From: Adiantum capillus-veneris
Taxonomy: Eukaryota; Streptophyta; Polypodiopsida; Polypodiales; Pteridaceae
Assembly: GCA_014529385.2 (NCBI GenBank)
Contig: CM043953.1
Location: forward strand, 61,939,872-62,003,871
Length of the DNA: 64,000 bases
Reading direction: 5' to 3'
Shown here: piece by piece, positions 9,769 to 20,862 of the stretch
Layout of the letters: every line of letters begins with the position of its first letter
Numbering within the stretch: the first letter of the stretch is position 1
Position numbers and translations under genes: made by a program
Notes under the pieces: generated by a model
The model's database searches: none
Told to the model about the DNA's origin: nothing
What the model saw: only the letters and a program-made list of their open reading frames with translations

Positions 9769-11730
9769 ATGGCTTTCTCTTATCCTGAGTTTCATGGAAG
9801 AAGTGATGAAGATGTGGAAGACTTTTTGGAAAAGATGGAGGTTGCTTGCATTAGCAACTAGAATCATGACCCGGCACAGATGTTACGTCTTCTCCAAATT
9901 TGTTTGAAGAGTGATGCACGAGTTTGGTCCAAAGCATTTGAAGAGGAGTTGCGTGTGGCTTTAACCTGTAAGATTGAGTTGAGACAATCTAAGGCATTGA
10001 TTGGAAGTGGAGTTTGTGAAGATAGAAGATCGTTACAAAGTGTGGCAAGAAGTACAGGCTTTAGTGCAAAAGGAGGGTGAGCCGGTAGATGCGTACATAC
10101 GAAAGTGTTCATTGGCATGGGAGTGGATGTGCAAGGCCTTAGCACCACAGGTACCCCCGCCTGACATGATGAAAAAGGATAGGTTCTTGGCTGGTCTTTG
10201 GAAGAATATATGTTGGAGAGTGGAGCTAAAGAATCCTAGGACATATGAAGATGCACTAGAGGTAGCAAGGAGCAAAGAGTGGAAGCTGAGGAAAATGAGA
10301 CAGTTAGGAGTGGAGTCTTTGCCCATGAGGTCTGAATTTCAGCCTATGGATTCTTTGCTAGGTCGCATGCCAGGGGTTCATCATGAACCAATGGTTTCTG
10401 TTACTCCTCAGGTTATGCCAGCAGTGGTCACTACAGTAGTCCAAGATGATGGGCTAAGGCAAGACATGAGACAAGTGGTAGATTTAATGAAGAATCTCAG
10501 CCTCAACCTGCTAGGTCAAGTGGAAAATAATCGAGGTCGAGGGAGGCTTTCAAATTAGCCAGGATGTGAAGAAAGGCCTAGGAATGGTGTTGGACAAAGA
10601 AATGGTAGGTTCTAGAGGCAGACACCCACATGTTATAATTGTAGAGAGTTGGGCGACATGAGCCCCCAATGTGATAAGCCATCAAGGATGGGGGGAGACA
10701 TGTATCCATTGCCAAGACAGGTGCTAACTAGGTCAAATGATTATGGGATCAAAATTAAGGGAGATGAAGGAACCAGTGGATTAACCCAGGAGGAAAAGGG
10801 AAAGACAAAATTGCTAAGTGTAGTCACCTTGGAGAAGGCATCAAAGCTAGAGGATACATTAGTGATGCCTATTGGGAAGAGGACCACAGAGGAAAATGAA
10901 GGAAGAAGTTCCCCAGGTCCTAGTAAGAAGAAGGGAAAGAGCCATGAAGGCGAGGATGTCAAGGCCAAGAGGAAAAGGAGGGCTCGTTGCAAGTTTCATG
11001 TTTCAGATTTTCCACTAGGGGATGGGCAATTGAGCTATGACCTGAAGGAGGATCTGACAAGCAGGAAGGCAGATGTTACTTTTGGGCAGCTTATAGAAAT
11101 GGTGCCTAAGCTAAAGAGACAATGGAAGAGGATGGTTAACCCAATGGAGAAAGAGCCAGAGAGAGGTTCAGTGAAGGTGTTGGCGATGGATGAGCTAGCA
11201 GACATTTTCCCAATTGTAGATGTGTGGCACAAAATAAAAAATCTAGGACAAGGTTATGTGGATAGTGGAGCCCAAATATGTGTCATAATACACTCATGTG
11301 TTGAGAAGATGGGTCTGACAGTGACTGGGGTGTCAGGCTTCTAGATTAGATTGGCAAACCATCAAAAAGCAAAATGTTTGGGTGTTGTAAAGAGCTTAGA
11401 AGTGGAGGCATATGGTGCAAAGGTAGTGGTTGATTTTCATGTGATGCCAGCGGGATTGGGAGCATATCCTATTATACTTGGTAGACCATGGTTACGTGCA
11501 GTGGGAGCTGTTCAAGATTGGCGACGTGGTACGATTAGCCTCTATGGAAAGACAGGTGCCAAGAAGCTATATAATATGGACACAAGGAAACGATTGGAGG
11601 AGCTTTATGAAGATGAGGATGAGTCTAGTGATGAAGACTATTCCACAGTGTCTGACGAGGACAGTGATAGTACTACCAGCAGTGATGAGGATGTCGATGT
11701 TGCATTTCTTTTGATGGACAAAGAAATCTA
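9769..11730 (+). pseudogene. TA1 gag and protease region, broken
   Basis: Gag starts at MAFSYPEFHGRSDEDVEDFL (ATG 9769) and continues with LRLLQICLKSDARVWSKAFEEELRV. A frameshift follows near 9985, then a second gag block (10001-10558), and a zinc knuckle CYNCRELGDMSPQC at 10631-10672. The normal histidine of that knuckle is Asp here, while the sister copy at about 55450-55491 keeps CYNCGESGHTSPEC. A lysine-rich linker leads to an aspartic protease with DSGA at 11261-11272 and LGRPWLRAVG about 70 residues later. An acidic tail ends at 11731. One stop (TAG at 11342) interrupts the protease. The ATG was chosen because the same start opens the sister gag at 61491. Confidence 0.85.
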
Positions 11731-11791
11731 GGAGTCTGGTTTAGTCGCATTTGCAAATGAAGTTCAAGATGAAAGTGAAGGGCCTTATGAA

Positions 11792-13140
11792 GTGATTGAA
11801 GGGCTGATGCAAACCAAGGTCGAATTGTCAAAGAAGCAGGAATTGATGACACATATGATCATTAGAGACCTCTCAACTATGGAGAAGGAAATATATTTCC
11901 ACATGCTGGCTAGTTTTCCTGATTTGTTCATTACTTCATATGAAGAGATCAGAGGGTTCAAGGGAGAAGAGATGCCTATAGAGCTGAAAGAAGGTGCTAA
12001 GCCAGTGTGGCAAAGGCTAAGAAGGATGGGCCAAGAGTAGATGGAAGCCTTGCGGGAAGAGGTGGACAAGTTATTGAAGGCAGGGTTCATAGTCCCAGTG
12101 GAGACCACAGAATGGGTGAGCCCAGTAGTAGTAAGCCCAAAGAAGGATGGAAAGTGGAGGATTTGTGTAGATTTTAAGCCCTTAAATGCAGCCACTAAGA
12201 AGAACCCATATCATCTTCCATTCATTGATTAGAGCTTGGATTCAGTGGGGCTCGTTATGAGAGGTACAGTGTGTGTGATGGTTTTTCAGGCTATTTTCAA
12301 TTGAAGATTGCTTTTAAAGACCGCACAAAAACAACTTTCATTATGCCATGGGGTTGCTATTGCTACACTGTATTTCCATTTGGGTTGTCAAATGGACCAT
12401 CTTTCTATCAAGAGAGAGAAAATTGGGTATTGGAACCATTCATTGGTAGTTGTGTTAAGGCTTTTATGGACGACTTCTGTGTCTACAGCAGTAGGGCTGA
12501 GCACCATGAGAAGTTACAGATGGTATTGGTTCGATATGATGAATGTGGAGGACAACTAAATACCAAGAAATGTCATCTAGCACAGCCAAGGGTGAAGTTA
12601 TTGGGTCATATGGTGTCAGAAAATGGCATTGAGGCTGATCCAGACAAGGTTAAGTCTATTATTCTTCTTCCATCACCTACGAGTACAAAGCAATTGGCAA
12701 CCTTTATACACAAACTGAAGTACATGGCACGGTTCATTCCACTGTCTTCGCAGCTTCTTTATCCATTACAACAGGTGGCAAAGCATGATCCATTGCAATG
12801 GGATGACAAGTGTGAAGAGGTGTTTCAAGAGGTGAAAGAGGTGTTAGGGGGGTTGTCAGCCATGCCGGCTCCTGATTGGGGGCAACTGTTTTATGTAAAT
12901 CCATCAGTAGGGGATGATGCCATTGGGGCCATGCTATTGCAAAAGGGGAAGGGAAGCCATTATATGAGGCCAGTGTATTGTGCAAGCCGAGTGAAGTTGG
13001 TAGCAGAGAGAAAATTCTCAGAAGTAGAGCTAGTGATGGCTAGTGTAATATTTTCTTGTCGATGATTTCGTCATTACTTGCTACCACGACCTTTTGTTTT
13101 CTTGACGAGTTATTCCTTTCTGCCACAGTTAATTAATGGC
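11792..13140 (+). pseudogene. TA1 reverse transcriptase and first RNase H, broken
   Basis: This is the RNA-dependent DNA polymerase of the element. It shows WVSPVVVSPKKDGKWRICVD (12114-12173), FSGYFQLKI, PFGLSNGPSFYQ, the catalytic FMDD at 12463-12474, then LGHMVSENGIEADPDKV. The following RNase H-like domain (about 12880-13140) reads FYVNPSVGDDAIGAML, where active Ty3-type enzymes have TDAS, and FLTSYSFL where they have TDH. Two of its catalytic Asp residues are therefore gone. Stops lie at 12038 and 12230 (TAG where sisters have CAG or CA-), and a TGA at 13063 replaces CGA of CRxFRHYLLP. A small loss near 12245 shifts the frame. Confidence 0.88.
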
Positions 13141-13157
13141 ACTAACATGTCAAATGT

Positions 13158-13700
13158 GTGAAGAAATGGGTAATTGAGCTGCAAGAGTTCGAGTTCTCTT
13201 TCCTAGTGGAAGACAGTACAAGGGCTACCCTAGCTGATTTGTTGACCTACAAGGAGAATCACCTCCTTGTTAAGGAAGAGGTGGTGAGAAAGGTAGTTGA
13301 AGAAGTGTCACAGATCAGCAAATGCACATGTGTTGTTCTTTGGTGGTTCATACAGAAAGAGCCATGATGCGGCCTCAGGGGGTATAGCACTTTATGATCC
13401 AGAGGGGAAGCTAGTATGCAAGAGAGGGTTCAAATTGGATGCTCATAGTAACAATGAGGCTGAATATGCTACTTTGGAAGCCGGATTACACATTTGTTTG
13501 AAGCATGGGGTTAGAAGGTTGAGCATAAAAGGTGATGCCTTGTTAGTTGTGAAGCAAGTGTTGGGTGTGTGGAAGAGCAAGAACACCTCATTGAAGGAAA
13601 TGTGCTTCAGAATAAAAGGCCTATTAAAAAAGTTCGAAGCATGGAGCATCAGAGACATTGAACGTGCTCTAAATGGAGATGCACATGAAGAAGCTCAAAG
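13158..13700 (+). pseudogene. TA1 second RNase H domain (aRNH type), broken
   Basis: This extra RNase H would remove RNA from the RNA:DNA hybrid during reverse transcription. It reads KWVIELQEFEFSFLVED, then GGSYRKSHDAASGGIALYD, SNNEAEYATLEAGL, SIKGDALLVVKQV and NGDAHEEAQ. These carry the acidic residues expected of RNase H, except that the first (FFDGSYRK in sister copies) is Gly here (FGGSYRK). One frameshift near 13315 separates the two parts. Its position between the first RNase H and integrase is the hallmark of Tat-lineage elements. Confidence 0.82.
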
Positions 13701-13719
13701 CATGATTGGGGAGCTATTT

Positions 13720-15117
13720 GTGTTGAGGACCAATTTACCGCTTTATCATGGTCGGGAAAGTTTGTCTCAAGAAGAGGAGTTTTTGCTAACAGGAATCATT
13801 CCAAAGGAGATTCAGAAGTCTAAGAAGTATGGTTTTGTGCGTAGAGCATACAGGTACAAATTGATTGGTGATTTTTTATACATGAAAGGGCTGATCTCGT
13901 GTTGAGACGTGTACCTTGGCGGGAGGAGCTTTATAGAGTGTTGGAAGAGAATCTTGAAGGCGCATGTGGCAGCCATTTTGCTCTAAAGATCACCTTGCAT
14001 AAGATCTTGCAAGAGGGGTATGTCTGGCCTAGTTTTCACAAGGATGTTCACCATTGGTGTAGATCTTGCAATAGGTGTCAAGCATTTGGGAAGAGAGTTT
14101 TGAAGCCAGAGCTACGAAAAACCATTATGGCATTTGATGTGTTTGAAAAGTGGGGGATTGATGCAATAGGCCTGTTACCTATCACAAGCAGGGGCAAAAG
14201 CTATATTTTGACTGCAGTGGACTATCTCTCTAGATGGTCAGAGGCTATAGCAGTAAAACAGATCACTACAAAGGATGTGGCAAAATTTGTGTACGATGAA
14301 ATATGTTGCAAGTTTGGGGTGCCACTGGAGCTACTTTGAGATAATGGGCCAGGATTTAGAGCTAAACTGCTAGACTTTTTATGCGCGAAGATGAAGATTA
14401 GGCACCAGCATACCACTCCTTATTACCCGTAGTGTAATGGATTGAATGAAAGATTCAATGGTGAGCTGGTACAGATTCTTTCAAAAGTGACAGAGCACCA
14501 AGGAAAGAATTGGGATTTGGAATTGCCTAGTGCATTAGGGGCTTACCGTACTTCGGTGAAGACAGGTACAGGGTTTACTCCATTTCATTTTGTATATGGA
14601 AAGGAAGCACTATTTCCTGTGGAAGTAGAGTTGCCTAAGGTCAAGATGTTCGAGAAGTTGCTTGGGCAGCCTAGTGATGCATTCAAAGAGAGGCTCTTGT
14701 AGTTACAAGAGGTTCAGCTAGATAGGATGAGTGCATTGGAGAATTATGGGCTACTGCAGGATAAGGCTTTGGCGAAGATAAATGAAAAGGTCCAAAGTAA
14801 GGGTATCAAGAAGCATGACTTGGTTTTGCGCTACAACAGTAAGCTGGACAACACTTTCCAAAAGAAGTTTCACATTAAGTGAAGGCCCTTTCAAGGTAGT
14901 GGAGTGTTTTCCGAATGGTACATATCAACTGGCTAACCTGGAAGGGATTCTACATAAGTCAAGGGTAAATGGATTTCTTCTTAAATTATATCATGCCACG
15001 TTAATGATGGTGGAGCAAGATGAGCTGTCTGTGGAGCAAGTAATGTGTGTGAGGGATGAGGAGACCTGTGACGCGGCGAGTCTCATATCTCTTTTTGCTT
15101 CTGTTGATCATGAATGA
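13720..15117 (+). pseudogene. TA1 integrase, broken
   Basis: This would insert the DNA copy into the genome. It shows a zinc-binding region with CRSCNRC (about 14060-14080; the first His of the HHCC set is Leu here), then a core with GIDAIG and AVDYLSRW, DNGPGFRAKLLDF, and GLNERFNG. Those supply the D, D and E of the catalytic core. The C-terminus has GPFKVVECFPNGTYQL, like a GPY/F module, with no chromodomain. Stops or shifts occur near 13900, 14337, 14430 and 14700. The ACGT at 13907-13910 in this gene is the site at which the TB element inserted in the homologous position of another copy. Confidence 0.85.
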
Positions 15118-15128
15118 TCTAGCAGGCT

Positions 15129-15145
15129 AGGGGGTGGGCAAATTA
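15129..15145 (+). other. TA1 polypurine tract
   Basis: AGGGGGTGGGCAAATTA directly precedes the 3' LTR start TGTCAGG at 15146. Confidence 0.75.
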
Positions 15146-16269
15146 TGTCAGGATTTTTTTGGATCAATGGATTGTGCATATGTACATACACATGCATGAT
15201 GCATTGAATAAAGGATTGCCCATTTTCCATAGCCAGGTGGTTACGTGGGGTGCACATGTGTACAGGTAGGACAACATATACATAGTGCATCGATTTTCAC
15301 TATCACCAGTACCAGTGTGTTTTTTCTATAATAATGAGGAGTTGATAGCGTGTAAAACTTCTCGAGGAAGCTATCCGCGGGTCGACGACATGAGGTAAGC
15401 AGGTGCGTCAGATGGCATCTAGTGGCGTCAGGAGGTCGAATGGGGTCAATACTTGCACGTGGAGAAGTACGGACACAACGTGGATGTTTTCTTGTGATAA
15501 TTATGCAGAAAGGTCATCATGAGGACCATCTTTTGGGGCCACTTCACGTGGTGGCGGGATGCATTATTGAAAAAATCTGAGTGCCAGGTGTACGGATGAT
15601 GCAAAAGGGTGACAACTATGCACTGCGACGTCAGTTTTTGGCCTGTTCGGGGTCCGTTTGAGGTCATCTAAAAGGCCAAGGGTGCCCAACTAATAAAGCT
15701 AAGTGTGGGAACTAAAAAAACAGAGAGAAGACCAGAAAAAGAGTGGAGAGAAGAGGAGGAAGAGTCGCAACTGTGTTTTTGGAGCCTATTTTGGCCGTAA
15801 ACTGCTCATCCAAGGTCGGATTTGAGCACTTTGACATTGTAGATTGGGGTTTTGGGCCGTTTCGGACGCCATGGTGCTGTTCATTTTGCAAAATTCCTCA
15901 CTGTTTTCTGCTGTTTTGGCTGTGTAAGTTTCTCCTAGAGCGAAGCTTCTGCTCCAATTTGTGATTGTATCTGGCATATTTTACCCATATTGTGTGAGCT
16001 ATTTGCCCCCTTGGTGTTGGCCCAAGCTCATTTGTATCTAAATATCAGAACCTCTCCTCTTTTGAGTTGAGTTTTTTGGGTGTGTGTGTGTCTCTGTGTG
16101 GAGTGGGCAAGTGGATAGTCTCTCTCCTCTCACTCCATCGGTGTGTTCCCTATCTCGGCCAGGTGGGTTGTGTAAGCCGAGTGGTGCCCCATAGTGTGTG
16201 TGTATATCCTTCCAAGAGTGTGTGTCGGGTCATTATAGAGGCGTTCTGTGTGTTTCCATCCCGCTCACA
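15146..16269 (+). repeat. TA1 3' LTR
   Basis: 1124 bp, from TGTCAGGATT to CCGCTCACA, and slightly shorter than the 5' LTR. The ACGT duplication follows at 16270-16273. Confidence 0.92.
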
Positions 16270-16273
16270 ACGT

Positions 16274-16990
16274 AATCCCGAAGGTAGACTTCAATATAAA
16301 AACTAAATGCAAAATCTAATCTTAAATCTAACCTAATTAAACATATGGTGATTCTAAGCTAATTGAACATGGTTAGTGGGCGAGTTAATAGGTGTTAGAT
16401 TTTAATGGAAATATACATATTGTTGTGTAACTAGTCTTTGCTCTTTGGGCAAAGATTTCATTGACATGCTCTAAAATTAACCTAAATCTAATCTAAGCTT
16501 AAATCAAGAATAAATCTAGATCTAATGTAATCTTAAACTCAACATAAACCTTAATCTAATCTAATCCTAAATCTAATCTAAACCTAAATGTAATCTAACT
16601 TAAATCTAAATCTAATTTAATTTTAAATCTTGTCTTGATCTTAAATCTAAATCTACTCTAATCTTAAACTCAACATAAACCTAAATCTAATCCAATCTTT
16701 AATCTAAACCTAAATGTAATCTAACTTAAATCTAACCTAGCTAATTTTAAATCTTTCCCTAATTTTAAATCTAACATAATCTTAAATCCCAACATAAACA
16801 TAAATCTAAATGTAATCTAACATAATCTTAAATCTAATTTAAATCTTAACCTAATCTTAAGTCTAACCTAATTTTAAATTTAGCATAAATTTTAAATATA
16901 ATTTAAATGTAATTTAGCTTGATCTTAGATCTGAATCTAACTTAATTTTAATTAAATGTAACCTAACCTTAAATCTTAATATGATATTTT
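16274..16990. repeat. Degenerate CTAAAT-rich repeat
   Basis: About 0.7 kb built from variants of TAATCTTAAATCTAACCTAA, mostly 6-8 bp steps containing CTAA or CTAAAT. No coding potential is seen. It resembles a decayed plant telomere-type repeat (CCCTAAA) but contains no perfect telomere unit, so that origin is only a possibility. Confidence 0.7.
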
Positions 16991-17019
16991 ATTTCATATT
17001 TTCTCTACTTTTTTTTATC

Positions 17020-17097
17020 TATATCTCTCTCTCTCTCTTTGTTTTCTCCCCTTACCTCTCTCTTTATGTCTTCTCTCCCTCTCTCTCTATTTGGTTT

Positions 17098-17164
<67 letters not shown>

Positions 17165-17205
17165 TGCTTTATATATCTCTCTCTCTCTCTCATTCTCTCT
17201 CTTTA

Positions 17206-17260
<55 letters not shown>

Positions 17261-17325
17261 CCTCTCTCAATGTGTGTGTGTATGCATTCTTTGTTTATGC
17301 ATGTGTTTTTTTGTTTATCCATGTG

Positions 17326-17371
<46 letters not shown>

Positions 17372-17381
17372 GCGACAATGT

Positions 17382-17430
<49 letters not shown>

Positions 17431-17485
17431 TACACACTCTCTCTCTCTCTCAAAGCGACAATGTGTGTTTGTGTGTGTGTGTGTG

Positions 17486-17525
<40 letters not shown>

Positions 17526-17615
17526 AGGGAGAGAGAAAGAGGGGAAGGGAACATGAGAGAGAGGAGATGGAAGGAGCATACCTAGATCTCCTTCCTCTCC
17601 TCGTGTGTGTGTGTG

Positions 17616-17673
<58 letters not shown>

Positions 17674-17680
17674 TTTACCT
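17020..17680. repeat. Compound CT / GT / GA microsatellite cluster
   Basis: Blocks of CT (about 17103-17157, 17212-17257, 17330-17368), then TG (17380-17405), GA (17406-17430), TG (about 17466-17489), GA (17490-17518) and GA (17619-17672). A CTCTCAAAGCGACAATGTG unit occurs at about 17362 and again at 17446. Long Ser/Leu or Arg/Glu frames here are repeat artefacts. Confidence 0.95.
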
Positions 17681-17685
17681 CTTTC

Positions 17686-17875
17686 GCTTGAGCGTCGAAA
17701 CTCACATCTGCGATCTGAGTTTCTGGTGCTCTCGGTTTATTTTTTATCCTTGTCGGTGTCGCTATGAGCATCGCTATGCAACAAAGAACATAGCGATGCT
17801 AATAGCAACGCTGTGGATTTTCACTTTTAAGCGTCGCACTACGAGTGTCGCTAATGTGAGGTACCTCTTGTAGTG
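17686..17875 (-). mobile_element. CACTA-type element terminus with subterminal repeats
   Basis: Read on the minus strand the edge begins CACTACAAGAG (17865-17875), the typical CACTA terminal sequence. Behind it are subterminal motifs related to AGCGACAC and GCGACGC. A perfect 12 bp inverted repeat AGCATCGCTATG / CATAGCGATGCT with a 10-base loop lies at 17767-17800. The left part is lost into microsatellite, and no second terminus was found in the window. Confidence 0.65.
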
Positions 17876-17964
17876 AAACCCACAACTTGGCGTGAGTTTA
17901 TGCACCAAGATGAGGGCAAAAGGGCAAGCAATTGCATAAGAGAGCGAGAGGCTAAGCGGCGAGT

Positions 17965-18045
<81 letters not shown>

Positions 18046-18531
18046 AAGGAAAGTTGTACGTGGACGAGGGAGGAGGGGTATTGGTGGGATGGGTGTTTGG
18101 CGCTAACACCGTGACCTATGCTGCCAGTGCCTGAAAAGCTTTGGACTCTGGAGGCCATTCATTACTTTAGTAGAATTGCATGTGGTTGTCTCTTGAATGT
18201 TGTGGTGAGAAAATAGCGGCTTCGATCCCTTTAACACATATATATATATATATAATATAATTAGAACTTGGCTAGAGGACCCATTCGAGTTAGGCGGGTT
18301 GAGCCAATTTCTCCCAATCAAAGTTTAGGGGGTGTTTAAATTGCATGCCCAAGCCAAAAGCAAAGGGTAGTGAATTTGATGTGCATGCAACAAAGTGAAT
18401 ATGGTGCCTTCTACTATGGGGACACTGAATTCAAGATGCCCATTATCATGGACAATTAGAAAGGAGGATGCATAACCCAGGTTAGTCAGCATGGAGGTAA
18501 GAAGATAAAATTGATGACGGAAGTTGCTTAC

Positions 18532-18622
<91 letters not shown>

Positions 18623-18952
18623 TATTGATCAAAGGACATAGAACATAAAGTTACATCTGCTTCCCCTTTAGCTTAATCAATATCCTACATCTTATGTATT
18701 TGTCTTAATGTGTGTTTTGTGTATGACATGGAGGACATATATTCACAACACTGGATGTTGTGATTGCAAGCACGTCTCCAACTCAGCAACACTACAATGT
18801 CTATTGTTTGCATCCAATTTCCCATGTGCACGCGTTTGCTTGGCGCAACACATAAATGGCATGGGGCAGGACATGGCTTCCGTTTCTTATAATTTTTTGG
18901 AGAGACCACAATGCCAGCTCTCCACCATACTTTTGTATGGAACCTTTGCATG
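17876..18952. other. Spacer with two long GA arrays
   Basis: No supported gene. GA arrays lie at 17970-18040 and 18534-18618 (85 bp), and a short AT run near 18238-18254. Confidence 0.7.
18534..18618. repeat. (GA)n microsatellite, 85 bp
   Basis: Uninterrupted AG dinucleotides, one of the longest pure arrays in the window. Confidence 0.95.
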
Positions 18953-18956
18953 ACGT

Positions 18957-20115
18957 TGGAGAGGGGGAATGGGGTAACACACCCGACACAAACACAAGGA
19001 CCTTTCTATATCTCAGGGTATCCACAACACCCCTATCCTCTCCGAAAAAACCTTCAAAAAACCACTTTACACTAGCAGACCCCCACCTGCTCAATTTCCA
19101 CTGCGCACACACTCCACAAATCCACCACACAAAGCACACCTACTACCACGGTCTGTCTCCACCCTTACACATGCACACAGCTGCTCAATCTCACTCTCTC
19201 ACACAAAACACCGTCGATCAGGGGATCCACACATCTCCACACTGCCGGCACCGAGGGGAAACACCAGACCAAGAGAAAGAGAAGGGGGGAAGGGGAAACA
19301 ATAGCAAAGTCGGGCAACAGTGGCTTGATTGCACGTCACAAAACATGTACACAGGCTTACAACGCCATCACCATGGCCATTTTTATGAGAAAATACAAAG
19401 GGCTTTGATAGGCACACTCCTCTGTCAGAGAGCTCCACTTTGCAGGCTTCAAACGGCACAAAAAAGCCCGAAAAAAGTTGCCTTGAGCATACATTCCCAT
19501 AGCCACTGGGATGCCCAAGACCTTGGTACTTGCCCTAACCTTCTCCACTGCACTTGCGTGCAGCCTTTGCCTGGCACATACCAATTTTTAGCTTAGATCA
19601 ACTTGGCTGCACCATCACTGCCCACCCCCTCGTTGAACATTTATGTTCAACCACACATGGGCTTATTGTACTAAAACACTGCACCCCAAAAACAAACTCT
19701 TTGAACACCGCAAAACACCTAACATATGTACAAAACCTGGCATCTGCCACCCGCCACCTTTGCTCATGCGGGTTGCCCAACCCCCTGCTTTAACTATCGT
19801 CAACCTCCGAGATCAAACACCTTGCATTGGTCTCCTCCGTCCACCTGTAACAACTTTGCATAGTGCCACATCAAGGCACATAACCAACTACATAGTCAAA
19901 CTGCCAGCATCATACTTCTACCACTCCAAGCACTCATCGGCAAACTGCCCACTCGCATCCAAGCACCTCCAAGAACACCAAATGGATCACCATTTTTCTC
20001 ACCATCCAAAAACATACTTGCACCATTGCTCGCACTGAGTAGATCTGACATACTTGACATACTTAACCCACCCTCCCAACCATGTAAAGCTAGATCTTCA
20101 TCTAGCAGATCCTAT
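18957..20115 (-). mobile_element. Truncated R1-related LTR element
   Basis: On the minus strand, 20115 to 19615 matches the 3' end of the R1 internal region (for example the gag tail around R1 4510-4560 and the tract GAGGGGGTGGGCAGTGA). 19614 to 18957 is an LTR starting TGGTGCAGCC and ending CCCCCTCTCCA. This LTR is 658 bp, against about 1.72 kb in R1, and its 5' part differs, so it is a related subfamily or an internally deleted LTR. ACGT follows the LTR end (18953-18956). The 5' half of the element is missing. Confidence 0.8.
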
Positions 20116-20862
20116 CATTAGGAAGGGAATTGGGTCTAAGGGGGCCTCTTTATTTTCCATGGGATTAAAAAGGAGATTATGGAAGGGGCAAATGGGTGGA
20201 TGCCATGGGGACTGCAATGGTGGGTATGGTAGGTCCTAAAAGTAAGTGGTCAAACTTGTGATCTTTTACAAAATAAAAAGAAAAAATCTCTTACAAATTC
20301 AAAAAATGAACTTTTCTCTAAATAGTTGAGTAAAAACCATTACTTTCTCTCTCTAGTGGCTGTCAGTTTCTTCCCCCTCTCTCCTAAAAAGGGGTCCCTC
20401 CAAAAACGTGCTGATCATTCCCTCCCTCTCTCTCTACTGTACCATCTCTCACTTCTCTTCTTCACTTTCAGTTTTCCCTCCCAAAAGCTCTGTAGCAGAA
20501 GTTTGAACCTTCTTTCCCTCCTCAAGCTTACTGCATTCTCCTCAAGCTGAAGTTCTACATTTCTCCATGAGCCTCACTCTACCTAAAGTTGAAGATCTAC
20601 TGCATATTCTTCTGCTAGATCATCCCTCTTTCTTTCCTCAATAGGTTTCCTACTCCTTCTCCATTGTTCTCTCTAGAGAGGATATATTTTCCTCTCAAGC
20701 TTTGCAACATTATCTTCCCAATTAAGCCAACAAGCAAGTGGAGCAGTATAGCAGTAAGTGGCATCTGATGTACCATCAAGAATATTGCTCTATACAACTA
20801 AGAACATGTATGTGAAATCTCTAATCATAAGTGTGTGTCTACAGGTTGTGCCACTATTCCCC
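20116..20862 (+). other. Upstream region of unknown gene 1
   Basis: The pyrimidine-rich stretch 20340-20660 looks like a leader. CTACAG at 20839-20844 could be a 3' splice site of a leader intron just before the ATG at 20863. No other gene is supported. Confidence 0.35.

Larger units (their letters stand above)
7565..16269 (+). mobile_element. Complete Tat-like Ty3/gypsy element, copy TA1
   Basis: The order is 5' LTR 7565-8708, primer site 8715-8732, gag, protease, reverse transcriptase, RNase H, second RNase H, integrase, polypurine tract, 3' LTR 15146-16269. This domain order with an extra RNase H before integrase is typical of the plant Tat lineage of Ty3/gypsy. The left flank is ACAT (7561-7564) and the right flank ACGT (16270-16273), which fits a 4 bp ACGT duplication with one CpG transition. 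The LTRs differ visibly, by roughly one base in ten over the first 300 bp by eye. Coding regions carry many stops, several at codons that are CAG or CGA in sister copies, so this is an old inactive copy. Confidence 0.92.

Noticed and set aside
16981-17771. Long open frames of Ser-Leu or Arg-Glu repeats on both strands
   Set aside because: They are translations of CT/GA/GT microsatellites and occur in all frames.
18856-19596. 246-residue open frame on the plus strand
   Set aside because: It crosses from flank into a reversed LTR, and His/Thr-rich composition reflects the antisense LTR. No domain seen.
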